Part shown: positions 36,072-43,611 of the stretch, one piece after another
Position numbering within the stretch: the stretch's first letter is position 1
How the letters are laid out: each line of letters starts with the position of its first letter
Assembly: GCF_000765145.1 (NCBI RefSeq)
Contig: NZ_JMGA01000039.1
Coordinates: forward strand, 82,701 to 146,700
Direction: 5' to 3'
Length of the DNA: 64,000 bases
From: Desulfosporosinus sp. HMP52
GTDB taxonomy: Bacteria > Bacillota > Desulfitobacteriia > Desulfitobacteriales > Desulfitobacteriaceae
Notes under the pieces: model-generated
The model's input: the letters and a program-made list of their open reading frames with translations, nothing else
The model's database searches: none
Told to the model about the DNA's origin: nothing
Position numbers and translations under genes: made by a program

Positions 36072-36935
36072 ATGATCATTAAGTCATGTTCAAGTCTAAG
36101 TAAAAGGGCTATTGAGGATGTACTCAACTTAGAAAGTGTTTGTATGGATCACGATAGTCTTCAAGGAAGCTTTTTTTTAGATCCGTCATTAAACTTCAAT
36201 CAACGGATTAAGAGCTTTTTCTTACTCTATGACAAAAGTAATCTAGTAAGTATGTTGTCTATGTTCATTCCAACAGAACATGAAGCAGAGATTACAGCTT
36301 ACACTCTACCTAAGTTCAGAGGAAAGGGTCTTTTTAAATCATTACTAGCAAAAGCAGTTAAAGAATTAGGCCAATTTAATGTGCCGGAAATATTATTTGT
36401 ATGTGAAAGCTCTTCAGTTGCCGGTAAACGAGTTGTTGATTCTTTCGAAGCAAGTTATGATCATACTGAGTATTATATGAGCTTAGATAATGTAAGTTAT
36501 ACTAGCTTAAAAGAGTATCGTCTACGACTTTTGAAGGTAGAGAAAAAAGATCTCGAAAAGGCGATAATAACTAACATGAAGGTTTTTAGTGATAGCTATG
36601 CAGAATCTGAGAGCCTAATTATTAATCGCTTTAAATTAAAGGATAGAGAACAATTTCTAGCGATTCTAGGTGAAGTAATTATTGGGATAGTTTCAGTAAA
36701 CCTAGAGGGTGAAGGTGTGTCGATATTTGGACTTGGTATTGAACCTGAATATCGTTGTAAAGGCTATGGGAAAGAACTTTTGCATCTTATCATCGATAAT
36801 TTCTTGCAAAGAGGTAGATCCGAGATAACTATTGAAGTGAATAGTGAGAATGCCGAGGCGTTAAAGCTGTATAAAAGCACGGGTTTTTATCCAGAAGTAG
36901 CTTATGAGTACTACCGCTTAAAACTTGTGAAATAA
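36072..36935 (+). CDS. Tandem GNAT acetyltransferase
   Basis: 287 residues with two GNAT domains: one around residues 60-110 with FRGKGLFKSLLAKAV, one near 225-280 with YRCKGYGKELLHLII and NAEALKLYKSTGFYPE. Both have acetyl-CoA-binding loops; the second is the better preserved. The start at 36072 follows GGAGACGAAG; earlier in-frame starts lack a ribosome-binding site. Substrate unknown. The NRDE protein gene starts about 90 bases after its stop. Confidence 0.82.
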   Translation: MIIKSCSSLSKRAIEDVLNLESVCMDHDSLQGSFFLDPSLNFNQRIKSFFLLYDKSNLVSMLSMFIPTEHEAEITAYTLPKFRGKGLFKSLLAKAVKELGQFNVPEILFVCESSSVAGKRVVDSFEASYDHTEYYMSLDNVSYTSLKEYRLRLLKVEKKDLEKAIITNMKVFSDSYAESESLIINRFKLKDREQFLAILGEVIIGIVSVNLEGEGVSIFGLGIEPEYRCKGYGKELLHLIIDNFLQRGRSEITIEVNSENAEALKLYKSTGFYPEVAYEYYRLKLVK

Positions 36936-37024
36936 GATAGAGAAATTCAGTGGCCAGAGCAGTTACGAAGAGACTAAAGTTTGGTAGGGCATATCTTGCG
37001 AAGGAGAGGGGGAGGTTAGATCCG

Positions 37025-37804
37025 ATGTGCTTGATAGTTTTTGCCTATGACTGCCACCCAAACTATCGATTAATTCTTGCGGCAAATAGAGATGAATACT
37101 TCCGACGGCCAACTGAAAAGGCTCATTTTTGGGAAACTCATCCCTGGGTTTTGGCTGGCAGAGATTTAGAGATGCTTGGAACCTGGATGGGGATAACTCG
37201 TTCAGGACGTTTAGCTGCCCTAACAAATTATAGAGATCGATCGTTGCTACTTGCTGATCCAAAATCTAGGGGTACTTTGGTCAGTAACTTTTTATGTCTG
37301 AATGAACCCCCAATCAGCTATTTGCGAAATGTAAATAGTTATCAAGGAAGTTACAATCCGTTTAACCTTATTGTTGGAGATTTCTCGTGTTTGCTATATT
37401 ATTCCCAACAAACAGGGGAGATGGAAGAACTCAAACCGGGAATATATGGTCTCAGTAATCATCTCTTAGATACTTCTTGGCCTAAAGTTCTAAAAAGCAA
37501 ACAAAAACTAGCAAGATATATAGAAAGTAGGCCTACCATCAAAACTGACCCGCTTTTTGAAATCTTACTTGATGAGGAAAAGGCCAATGATCACGACCTA
37601 CCTAATACTGGAATTGATTACGAAATGGAAAAGTTATTGTCTTCGACCTTTATTAGAGGTACGGTTTATGGAACAAGATCTTCGACGGTGTTATTAATTG
37701 CTCGAAATAATCGGGTAACCTTCAGGGAAAAGAGTTTCTCACCCGGTCAGAAATCATTTGTTGAGGTAGTTCATGAGTTTGAAGTTACGGACCTGGGGGC
37801 GTAA
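37025..37804 (+). CDS. NRDE-family (TANGO2-like) protein
   Basis: 259 residues beginning MCLIVFAYDCHPNYRLILAANRDE. Cys2 after Met is the candidate N-terminal nucleophile, and NRDE gives the family its name. AGRD, GTWMGI and ALTNYRD follow in the expected order. Bacterial and eukaryotic (TANGO2) members have no settled biochemical role, with haem handling and lipid/CoA metabolism both proposed. GGGGGAGG nine bases before ATG fixes the start. Confidence 0.88.
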   Translation: MCLIVFAYDCHPNYRLILAANRDEYFRRPTEKAHFWETHPWVLAGRDLEMLGTWMGITRSGRLAALTNYRDRSLLLADPKSRGTLVSNFLCLNEPPISYLRNVNSYQGSYNPFNLIVGDFSCLLYYSQQTGEMEELKPGIYGLSNHLLDTSWPKVLKSKQKLARYIESRPTIKTDPLFEILLDEEKANDHDLPNTGIDYEMEKLLSSTFIRGTVYGTRSSTVLLIARNNRVTFREKSFSPGQKSFVEVVHEFEVTDLGA

Positions 37805-37877
37805 GTAAGGCTTACCAACCTTCTCTAATGAGTAGACTTCATTTTTAATAAAAATATTTTTAAAGAGGTATTATTTT

Positions 37878-39452
37878 ATGACTTACAATACTCAAAAACC
37901 TGTTATTCTTTCAGATCAGGTTAAATCCACTCTCCATAGTCTGGAGCCCCTTACCAGAAAAGTGCTCTTGACAATCGGCCAGCCCAACCCCCAGGATAAT
38001 CGAGGGGATATTGACCGAATACGTCAATTCTTAGAGCGTAGTTATGGGTCGGTTAGAATTCCTTTGTCACTTATGTCGAAGATCCCTAAGATATGCCGGA
38101 GCTCTAATTGGAAGCTCACCGCTGTTTTATCGGAAACCTGTCAGGGATGGACACTTATTGATATGGAGCCTGGTGATACCACTCAAGAACATTTGGGACT
38201 GGCCATAGACATAGGAACCACAACAGTGGTTGTTTATTTGATCGATCTCACTGATGGAAAAGTACTTAAGTATGCGGCAGATTATAATGATCAAATTGTT
38301 ATGGGGGAGGATATACTGACTAGAATACGTTACGCATCCTCGCCAGATGGTTTAGCCAGTCTCCAAGAAGCAGTTCTAGCTACCCTTAATCGTTTGATAA
38401 AACGTCTTTACCCGTTACCGTCAGAAACAAGTATGATTTCTGCAGCAGCCATAGGTGCCAATACGACGATGATTCATTTGCTATTAGGTCTGGATCCTGC
38501 TTCCATTTGCCGTGCTCCTTATATTCCTGTTGTCAATAATCCGGGCTTAATCACAGCTGGGGAAATTGGTCTAGATATTTCTCCACTGGCACCGGTTTAT
38601 TGTCTCCCGAGTATAGGAAGTTTTCTGGGAGGAGATGTCATAGGCGGAATACTTGTCAGTGGTATGCACCAACAGTCAGAAATATCCCTTTTTGTGGATA
38701 TTGGCACCAATGGGGAAATTGTTTTGGGTAATAAAGACTGGCTTGTCGCCTGTGCCGGAGCAGCAGGACCAGCGCTAGAGGGCGGGGTCACAACTTATGG
38801 AATGCGAGCAGAACAAGGAGCAGTAGATCATGTTTCCATAAATCAGAAAACTGGCTGGGTTGATTATTCTACAATTGGTAATATGCCTGCTCTGGGCATC
38901 TGTGGTTCAGGCTTAGTAGACACCCTTGCCGGACTTTTCCTGAGTGGGATTATTGATCGCAGTGCCCGGTTTCAAAATGGCCAGCAAGAATTTGTCGTAG
39001 TACCTGCTCATGAAACAGCATCTGGGGAGGACATTGTCGTTTCCCAAGTCGATATCAAGAACTTTATGGCAACGAAGGGGGCAGTCAATGCTGCTACTGA
39101 TTTACTGATAGAGAATGTTGGGTGTGATTGGCGTGAAATTAGTCATTTCTACGCAGCTGGGGCTTTTGGCCAGTATTTGCCAATCGAGTCTGCTGTTACA
39201 ATAGGTCTTTACCCTGATCTTCCCCGAACTGCAATTGTTCGTTTAGGCAATAGTTCAGGAGAAGCTGCCCGTCAAGTGCTCTTATCCAGAACAAAACGTT
39301 TAGAGGCCGAAGAGATTGCCCAGAAGGTCACCTATTTTGAGTTAAATGCTAATGCTGCGTTTATGGACAAGTTTGTCAGCAGCAAGTTTCTTCCCCATAC
39401 AGATCTTGACCGTTATCCCAGCGTTCGAGAGAGGCTGCAAAATCGGGTCTAA
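37878..39452 (+). CDS. Corrinoid-activation (RACo/RamA)-like ATPase lacking the 2Fe-2S domain
   Basis: 524 residues. After a 100-residue linker-like N-terminus comes an ASKHA-type core: LAIDIGTTTVVVYLIDL (phosphate 1), FVDIGTNGEIVLG (phosphate 2), CGSGLVD and FYAAGAFGQYLP. This is the DUF4445 region of RACo/RamA proteins, which use ATP to reactivate Co(II) corrinoid proteins. The usual N-terminal [2Fe-2S] ferredoxin domain with CX5CX2C is missing, so electrons must come from elsewhere. A strong terminator follows. Confidence 0.83.
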   Translation: MTYNTQKPVILSDQVKSTLHSLEPLTRKVLLTIGQPNPQDNRGDIDRIRQFLERSYGSVRIPLSLMSKIPKICRSSNWKLTAVLSETCQGWTLIDMEPGDTTQEHLGLAIDIGTTTVVVYLIDLTDGKVLKYAADYNDQIVMGEDILTRIRYASSPDGLASLQEAVLATLNRLIKRLYPLPSETSMISAAAIGANTTMIHLLLGLDPASICRAPYIPVVNNPGLITAGEIGLDISPLAPVYCLPSIGSFLGGDVIGGILVSGMHQQSEISLFVDIGTNGEIVLGNKDWLVACAGAAGPALEGGVTTYGMRAEQGAVDHVSINQKTGWVDYSTIGNMPALGICGSGLVDTLAGLFLSGIIDRSARFQNGQQEFVVVPAHETASGEDIVVSQVDIKNFMATKGAVNAATDLLIENVGCDWREISHFYAAGAFGQYLPIESAVTIGLYPDLPRTAIVRLGNSSGEAARQVLLSRTKRLEAEEIAQKVTYFELNANAAFMDKFVSSKFLPHTDLDRYPSVRERLQNRV

Positions 39453-39455
39453 TAG

Positions 39456-39493
39456 TCAAGCCCTCCTCTTCAAATCTGAAGAGGAGGGCTTGA
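39456..39493. terminator. Bidirectional intrinsic terminator
   Basis: A 17-bp perfect stem (39456-39472 with 39477-39493) with a 4-base loop separates the activase-like gene from the convergent chemoreceptor gene. Confidence 0.92.
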
Positions 39494-39512
39494 TGTCTTT
39501 TCTTTATAATAG

Positions 39513-40514
39513 TTACAGTGTTTCGCTTACAAGTGCAGACCAGTTTTTCCCTCTATAAGCGTTATATCCTCGTGTATGAGCATAACCATAGATTTTAGTG
39601 CCCATTGTGTCGTTTTCAAAAAGATAACCGTAGGTTTCTCCGTTAATAGCTAATTGAGCAGCCTTTAAATGTTTTAAATTTTCCGTAAGGATGCCCTTTC
39701 TGGTTCGGCAGGCAATAACATAGCCGGCGCTGTTAATAATGAATATATCACCATTTTTGCCTATGCGAGCAGAATCAATAATGTCATAGATGAAATTCCA
39801 GTTAAATCGAGTAGAAAAGTATCCTAAGATTTGAGCATCCTCGCCGCGAATAGGGCATGTGTAGGCAACAGTATGAGATTTACTAATCGAAGAATAGTAT
39901 AAGTCACTTACCGATATAGCATTCTCAGCCTTGGCAGATTTGAACCAGTCTCTATCCGCCATATTTTGCCCGATGAGTTCGTGGTGAACACCGGCAGCTA
40001 GGATTATACCTTCTGTATCCAAAACATATAGGTCATTGTATACCTCATAAATATCTACCAGTTTTTTTAGTAAGGTATTGGCGATGGAAGTACGGTCGGT
40101 AATTGTTGTACAGAAGCAGTTCTTAACCTTATCAAAGCCAGCCCAAGCTTGTGCATCACAATTGCGTTCGAAAAGATTTCGGTCAATCTTATCAATGGTA
40201 TCATAGGCGACATCTGCCATCCGTACGGCCATAACTTCGTTTGCTTTACTCTGAATATTCTCGATAATTGTTGTGCTTTCTTTGGTTGAAGCGAGACTCC
40301 GGGTAGCAAGTTTTTTAATTTCATCGGCTACGACGCTAAAGCCACGACCTGCTTCACCTGCTCTTGCTGCTTCAATGGCAGAATTTAAAGATAAGAGGTT
40401 TGTGTGTTGGGCTATTTGGCGGATAGATTCAATGACCTGACTCATTTCTTGATTAGCCTCTTTGAGCTCGCTTAAAAGGATTGATGTATCAATAACTAAG
40501 TTCTCGTTTGCCAT
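39513..40514 (-). CDS. Soluble chemoreceptor with N-terminal signalling tip and C-terminal Cache sensor
   Basis: 333 residues, no membrane segment. The MCP hairpin tip ([35 protein letters not shown], around residues 36-70, here quoted by position) is at the N-terminus, with only a short coiled coil on each side. The rest (about 130-333) is a Cache/PDC-like sensor: [35 protein letters not shown] and [17 protein letters not shown]. This is the reverse of ordinary receptors, with sensor after signaller. It probably reports cytoplasmic ligands to CheA/CheW arrays. Confidence 0.85.
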   Translation of the reverse strand: MANENLVIDTSILLSELKEANQEMSQVIESIRQIAQHTNLLSLNSAIEAARAGEAGRGFSVVADEIKKLATRSLASTKESTTIIENIQSKANEVMAVRMADVAYDTIDKIDRNLFERNCDAQAWAGFDKVKNCFCTTITDRTSIANTLLKKLVDIYEVYNDLYVLDTEGIILAAGVHHELIGQNMADRDWFKSAKAENAISVSDLYYSSISKSHTVAYTCPIRGEDAQILGYFSTRFNWNFIYDIIDSARIGKNGDIFIINSAGYVIACRTRKGILTENLKHLKAAQLAINGETYGYLFENDTMGTKIYGYAHTRGYNAYRGKNWSALVSETL

Positions 40515-40537
40515 TAGCTCACCTCAAAATAGAAATA

Positions 40538-40560
40538 GCCTACCTAATACTTAGGTAGGC
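40538..40560 (-). terminator. Hairpin between the hypothetical gene and the soluble chemoreceptor gene
   Basis: GCCTACCTAA and TTAGGTAGGC form a perfect 10-bp stem; on the minus strand it is followed by TATTTCTATTTT. It probably ends transcripts from the 40650-41075 gene, or attenuates the receptor gene. Confidence 0.7.
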
Positions 40561-40649
40561 ATCATTGCCAACTCTTTCACATAATTATACGATAGCCAGA
40601 GGAAATTGCAAGTATTTCTTTTTAGCTCGTGCATTCGACAGTTTACTGC

Positions 40650-41075
40650 TTAATTAGAGTCAGTATCAGAATCAGTTTCAGAATCGGTATCCGGTACAAA
40701 GGATAAATTACAAAAGGTAAGAACATCGTTAAATTCTATGAAGCTAAAGTTGTTAGCTTGAGCTTTTTCCATAAGTTGAGATAGGGGAGTTGTGGTTAGG
40801 ATAACATCCTTTGGTTCAAGTAGTTGATGAATGAGACCAAAGTGTTGAGGGTTAAAGCGAATAGAAATATGTATTTCATTTTCCCAAGTTACTTGAAGGA
40901 CATAGGCATCTTTATGTTCAGTTGAAAACCAATGATAAGTATATTTGGAAAGGCCGGACTGATTGATAGCTCTAACTTGTTCATTGAATTCTTTAACATA
41001 AAGGATAAGAACATCACGCCCATTTTCGAGTTTTCCAAAGGCGGACTGTTCAGGTGTGTAAGCTTGAGTAAACAT
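40650..41075 (-). CDS. Hypothetical 141-residue protein with Asp/Ser/Thr repeat tail
   Basis: A soluble alpha/beta-looking protein (VRAINQSGLSKYTYHWFSTEHK, about residues 35-56) with no domain I recognise. It ends in an acidic run TDSETDSDTDSN made of a repeated six-base unit. GGGGGAG sits eight bases before ATG. The acidic tail may be disordered. The next gene upstream is divergent. Confidence 0.7.
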   Translation of the reverse strand: MFTQAYTPEQSAFGKLENGRDVLILYVKEFNEQVRAINQSGLSKYTYHWFSTEHKDAYVLQVTWENEIHISIRFNPQHFGLIHQLLEPKDVILTTTPLSQLMEKAQANNFSFIEFNDVLTFCNLSFVPDTDSETDSDTDSN

Positions 41076-41242
41076 CTTAACTCCCCCAATTCAATAAATC
41101 GTAAAGGCTCCCCCAAAAAAAGTCCTAATATCAAACACTTTACCCGAATGAACGAGTTTAATAATCTATTCTTAATATGTTGTCATTATAGACTATTTGG
41201 ATGCTTAAGTGAAGTAATAACAAGAGGAAAGAAGGGAATCAA

Positions 41243-41506
41243 ATGGGTAATCCATGTGGAACGACGAACGCCAAAATCTATATGACCATGGAAGTTGATG
41301 GAGTTCCGATTTATTATGGTTCGGGAGTTAATCCTGTCAATTCTCCAGCTCAATATTTTGTTGCGTGGGGTAAAGGAGTAATATCTTCAGGCTTGATTCA
41401 TACCTTTAACAGTGAATCCGTAGAAGAGGGATCATTGTGGTTTGTTGATGAAGATGAGGCAGAGGAACAATATGCTAAACTGCGAGAAGTCTTAAGTAAG
41501 AGATAA
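41243..41506 (+). CDS. Hypothetical 87-residue protein
   Basis: Starts MGNPCGTTNAKIYMTMEVDG after AAAGAAGGG. A small beta-rich protein with an acidic C-terminal helix (DEDEAEEQYAKLREVL) and a single Cys. No family is recognised. A terminator begins at once after its stop. Confidence 0.65.
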   Translation: MGNPCGTTNAKIYMTMEVDGVPIYYGSGVNPVNSPAQYFVAWGKGVISSGLIHTFNSESVEEGSLWFVDEDEAEEQYAKLREVLSKR

Positions 41507-41538
41507 AAAAGACATTCACACGTGTGCAAATGTCTTTT
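41507..41538. terminator. Bidirectional intrinsic terminator
   Basis: AAAAGACATT (41507-41516) pairs with AATGTCTTTT (41529-41538), with an inner CAC/GTG stem. It serves the 41243-41506 gene and the convergent 32-codon gene. Confidence 0.88.
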
Positions 41539-41550
41539 AGCAGTATTATG

Positions 41551-41649
41551 CTACCAATGCCGGCGGCCCCATCGAGGAACTGGAATTATAACTATCCAAG
41601 GATTCCGACGCCAAAACCGTCTGCGCTGCCTACGATGCCATCTGTCCAT
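41551..41649 (-). CDS. 32-residue Arg/Trp-rich peptide
   Basis: ATG at 41647-41649 follows AAGGAGTGATATC at ideal spacing. The product starts MDRWHRRQRRRFWRR, then a hydrophobic PWIVIIPVP, and ends RWGRRHW before TAG. It has twelve Arg and six Trp in 32 residues, a composition like cationic membrane-active peptides, but it could equally be a small spore or nucleic-acid-binding protein. No export signal, modification or immunity gene is nearby. A terminator lies just downstream. It is too short for ordinary gene prediction. Confidence 0.6.
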   Translation of the reverse strand: MDRWHRRQRRRFWRRNPWIVIIPVPRWGRRHW

Positions 41650-41672
41650 GATATCACTCCTTACCTAAAAAA

Positions 41673-41686
41673 TTAATTCATATTAA
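41673..41686. promoter_or_regulatory. FNR/CprK-like palindrome upstream of the small peptide gene
   Basis: TTAATTCATATTAA is a perfect TTAAT-N4-ATTAA dyad, the pattern described for CprK-family regulators in Desulfitobacterium. It lies 24 bases upstream of the 32-codon gene. The sequence is A/T-only and could occur by chance in this genome. Confidence 0.3.
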
Positions 41687-41766
41687 AAACGACCTGCGCT
41701 TAATCGTCATCTTTAACTGTTGATCCATTATATGGAATAAACAATTTGTCAGGTTCCAATATTTCT

Positions 41767-41800
41767 AGCATCTGTTTGTAGATAAAGCAGATGCTTTTTT
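41767..41800 (+). terminator. Isolated intrinsic terminator
   Basis: AGCATCTG (41767-41774) pairs with CAGATGCT (41788-41795), followed by T5. No plus-strand gene lies between it and the previous terminator at 41538, so it may end a small RNA or catch read-through. Confidence 0.75.
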
Positions 41801-41873
41801 AGAGCCTTTAATTATTCAAATTATCGCAGGAAGTGAAGATATAATCTGAAAAGAAAATCATTCAATAAAGGTA

Positions 41874-41902
41874 TTGACATAGGATTCAAATGGCAGTAAA
41901 TT
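41874..41902 (+). promoter_or_regulatory. Efflux operon promoter
   Basis: Consensus TTGACA (41874-41879), a 17-base spacer, TAAATT (41897-41902), 60 bases before the adaptor ATG at 41962. Confidence 0.75.
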
Positions 41903-41961
41903 AAATCGTGCCCTAAATGTACGCATGCGAACTATTCTTACACAAACAAAGGGGGATTGGA

Positions 41962-42927
41962 ATGAAAAGGGTGTTCAGTATTCTATTAATGATGAGTGTC
42001 TTGCTTACAGGATGCAACAGTTCAAGTCCAAAGGTTGAAACGGATAGTGTGGCTGAAGCAAGTAAACCTGTTTTCGTAATGGCTGGAATTATTGATGCAA
42101 ACGAAAAAACACAAATTATCAGCAAACTTTCTGCTAAGGTTCTTGAAAGTTCAGTTGAAGTTGGAACGGTAGTTCAGAAGGGTGATTTGCTAATTAGCCT
42201 AGACACAAAGGATATTGAAGCGCAGGTGGCACAGGCGCAGGCAGGGGTTAATACGGCCCAGGCAAATCTGAAAAAAATGGAGGCTGGTGCGCGCCCGGAA
42301 CAAATTGCTCAAGCAGAGGCAAATTTAGAAAGTGCAAAGATAAGTTATACCAATTCTAAAAATAATCTTGAGCGGAACCAACAGCTTTTAGCGGCTGGGG
42401 CAATATCTCAAGCCCAGTTTGAATCTGTTCAGACTCAGTTTGCTGCGGCTCATGCACAATACGATTCGGCCCAAAACCAACTAAACCTATTAGTAAAAGG
42501 CGAATCACCGGAATCTCTAGATGTCTTGAGGGCACAAGTAGCTCAATCCCAGGCAGCCTTAGAACTTGCTCAGACTCAGTTAGCAAATGGAAGGATTGTG
42601 TCCCCCATCTCCGGAGTTGTCAGTGTAAAAAATATTAATCTAGGTGAACTAGCGACTCCGGGGGTAGCCTTGATCTCGGTAGTTAATCTTGATTCCTTGT
42701 TTGTTAAAGCTTCTTTGCCGGATGGATTTATTGAAGATGTTAAGGTTGGGGACGAAGTTGTAGTTAAAGTACCGGATATTAAAGAGCAACAATTTAACGG
42801 AAAAATATCAATGATAGATCCTGTCATCGATTCACGCAGCAAAAGCGTTTTAGTAAGAATAAATCTTGATAACCACGATTCTGTGTTGAAACCAGGAATG
42901 CTGGCTGAAATCGGTCTGATTAAATAA
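41962..42927 (+). CDS. HlyD/RND-type efflux adaptor lipoprotein
   Basis: 321 residues. The signal peptide ends in the lipobox LLTGC (Cys16 or so). A barrel-sandwich half, a long alpha hairpin rich in AQAQ and Q/A heptads (about 85-200), the return half with GRIVSPISGVVSV and a beta-barrel domain follow, the standard membrane-fusion protein order. In a Gram-positive cell it would sit on the outer face of the membrane. GGGGGATTGG precedes ATG 41962. It is first gene of a four-gene operon with a second adaptor, an MFS pump and a MarR regulator. Confidence 0.87.
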   Translation: MKRVFSILLMMSVLLTGCNSSSPKVETDSVAEASKPVFVMAGIIDANEKTQIISKLSAKVLESSVEVGTVVQKGDLLISLDTKDIEAQVAQAQAGVNTAQANLKKMEAGARPEQIAQAEANLESAKISYTNSKNNLERNQQLLAAGAISQAQFESVQTQFAAAHAQYDSAQNQLNLLVKGESPESLDVLRAQVAQSQAALELAQTQLANGRIVSPISGVVSVKNINLGELATPGVALISVVNLDSLFVKASLPDGFIEDVKVGDEVVVKVPDIKEQQFNGKISMIDPVIDSRSKSVLVRINLDNHDSVLKPGMLAEIGLIK

Positions 42928-42942
42928 GGGTAGGTGGAGAAG

Positions 42943-43596
42943 ATGGCTGACAAGCGGAAAAAACTCATTTCTTTAATTGTTGGAGTAATGATGATTGCTT
43001 TAGCTAGTGTTGCTAGCTATTATTGGTATAAAAATGCATACTACGTTTCAACGGAGGATGCACGAGTCGCCGGTGATCTGGTAAGTGTAAGTCCGCAGAT
43101 TTCAGGTAAGCTCTTAGAACTAAATATTAGTGAGGGAGATACAGTTGTTAAGGATCAAATCTTAGGACGTCAAGGGATGAGTGGTCCTCAAGAGACAAAC
43201 ATTGACCAATCTGTTTTTAGAGCACCTATTAATGGGATAATTATTAAGAAGCAAGGTACTGTCGGGGAATTTATTTCTGCGGGTCAAACAGTGGCCATAA
43301 TCGTTGATCCAGAAAAGCTTTATATTAGTGCAAATATTGAAGAAACAAAGTTGACAAAGATAAGACAGGGGCAGAATGTCGACATAACAATTGATCAGTA
43401 TTCTGATAAGTCCTTTGCCGGAAAAATAATGCATGTCGGCCAGGCCTCAAACTCAACCTTTGCTTTGCTGCCCTCATCAACAAGTGGTACATTTACAAAA
43501 GTCATCCAAAAGGTACCTATAAAAATTGAATTCGATAAAAGCGATGTCACGTTACTGCCTGGCACTAATGCTGTTGTTAAGATCCATATAAAGTAA
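42943..43596 (+). CDS. EmrA-type membrane-fusion protein (short)
   Basis: 217 residues: one N-terminal membrane anchor (about 8-28), then biotinyl-lipoyl-like halves (YVSTEDARVAGDLVSVSPQISGK and FRAPINGIIIKKQGTVGEFIS regions) and a barrel domain. The alpha hairpin of normal EmrA proteins (about 100 residues) is absent, so the two lipoyl halves are nearly contiguous. The first adaptor of the operon has a hairpin, so the two may work together. ATG 42943 follows AGGTGGAG. Confidence 0.83.
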   Translation: MADKRKKLISLIVGVMMIALASVASYYWYKNAYYVSTEDARVAGDLVSVSPQISGKLLELNISEGDTVVKDQILGRQGMSGPQETNIDQSVFRAPINGIIIKKQGTVGEFISAGQTVAIIVDPEKLYISANIEETKLTKIRQGQNVDITIDQYSDKSFAGKIMHVGQASNSTFALLPSSTSGTFTKVIQKVPIKIEFDKSDVTLLPGTNAVVKIHIK

Positions 43597-43611
43597 TGGG
43601 GTGTGTAAAAT

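Larger units (their letters stand above)
41650..41961. other. Intergenic region before the efflux operon
   Basis: 312 bases. It contains the CprK-like palindrome, an isolated terminator at 41767-41800 and the efflux operon promoter at 41874-41902. A CGCATGCG palindrome near 41922 overlaps the likely transcript start and is a candidate MarR operator. No coding sequence is seen in it. Confidence 0.5.
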
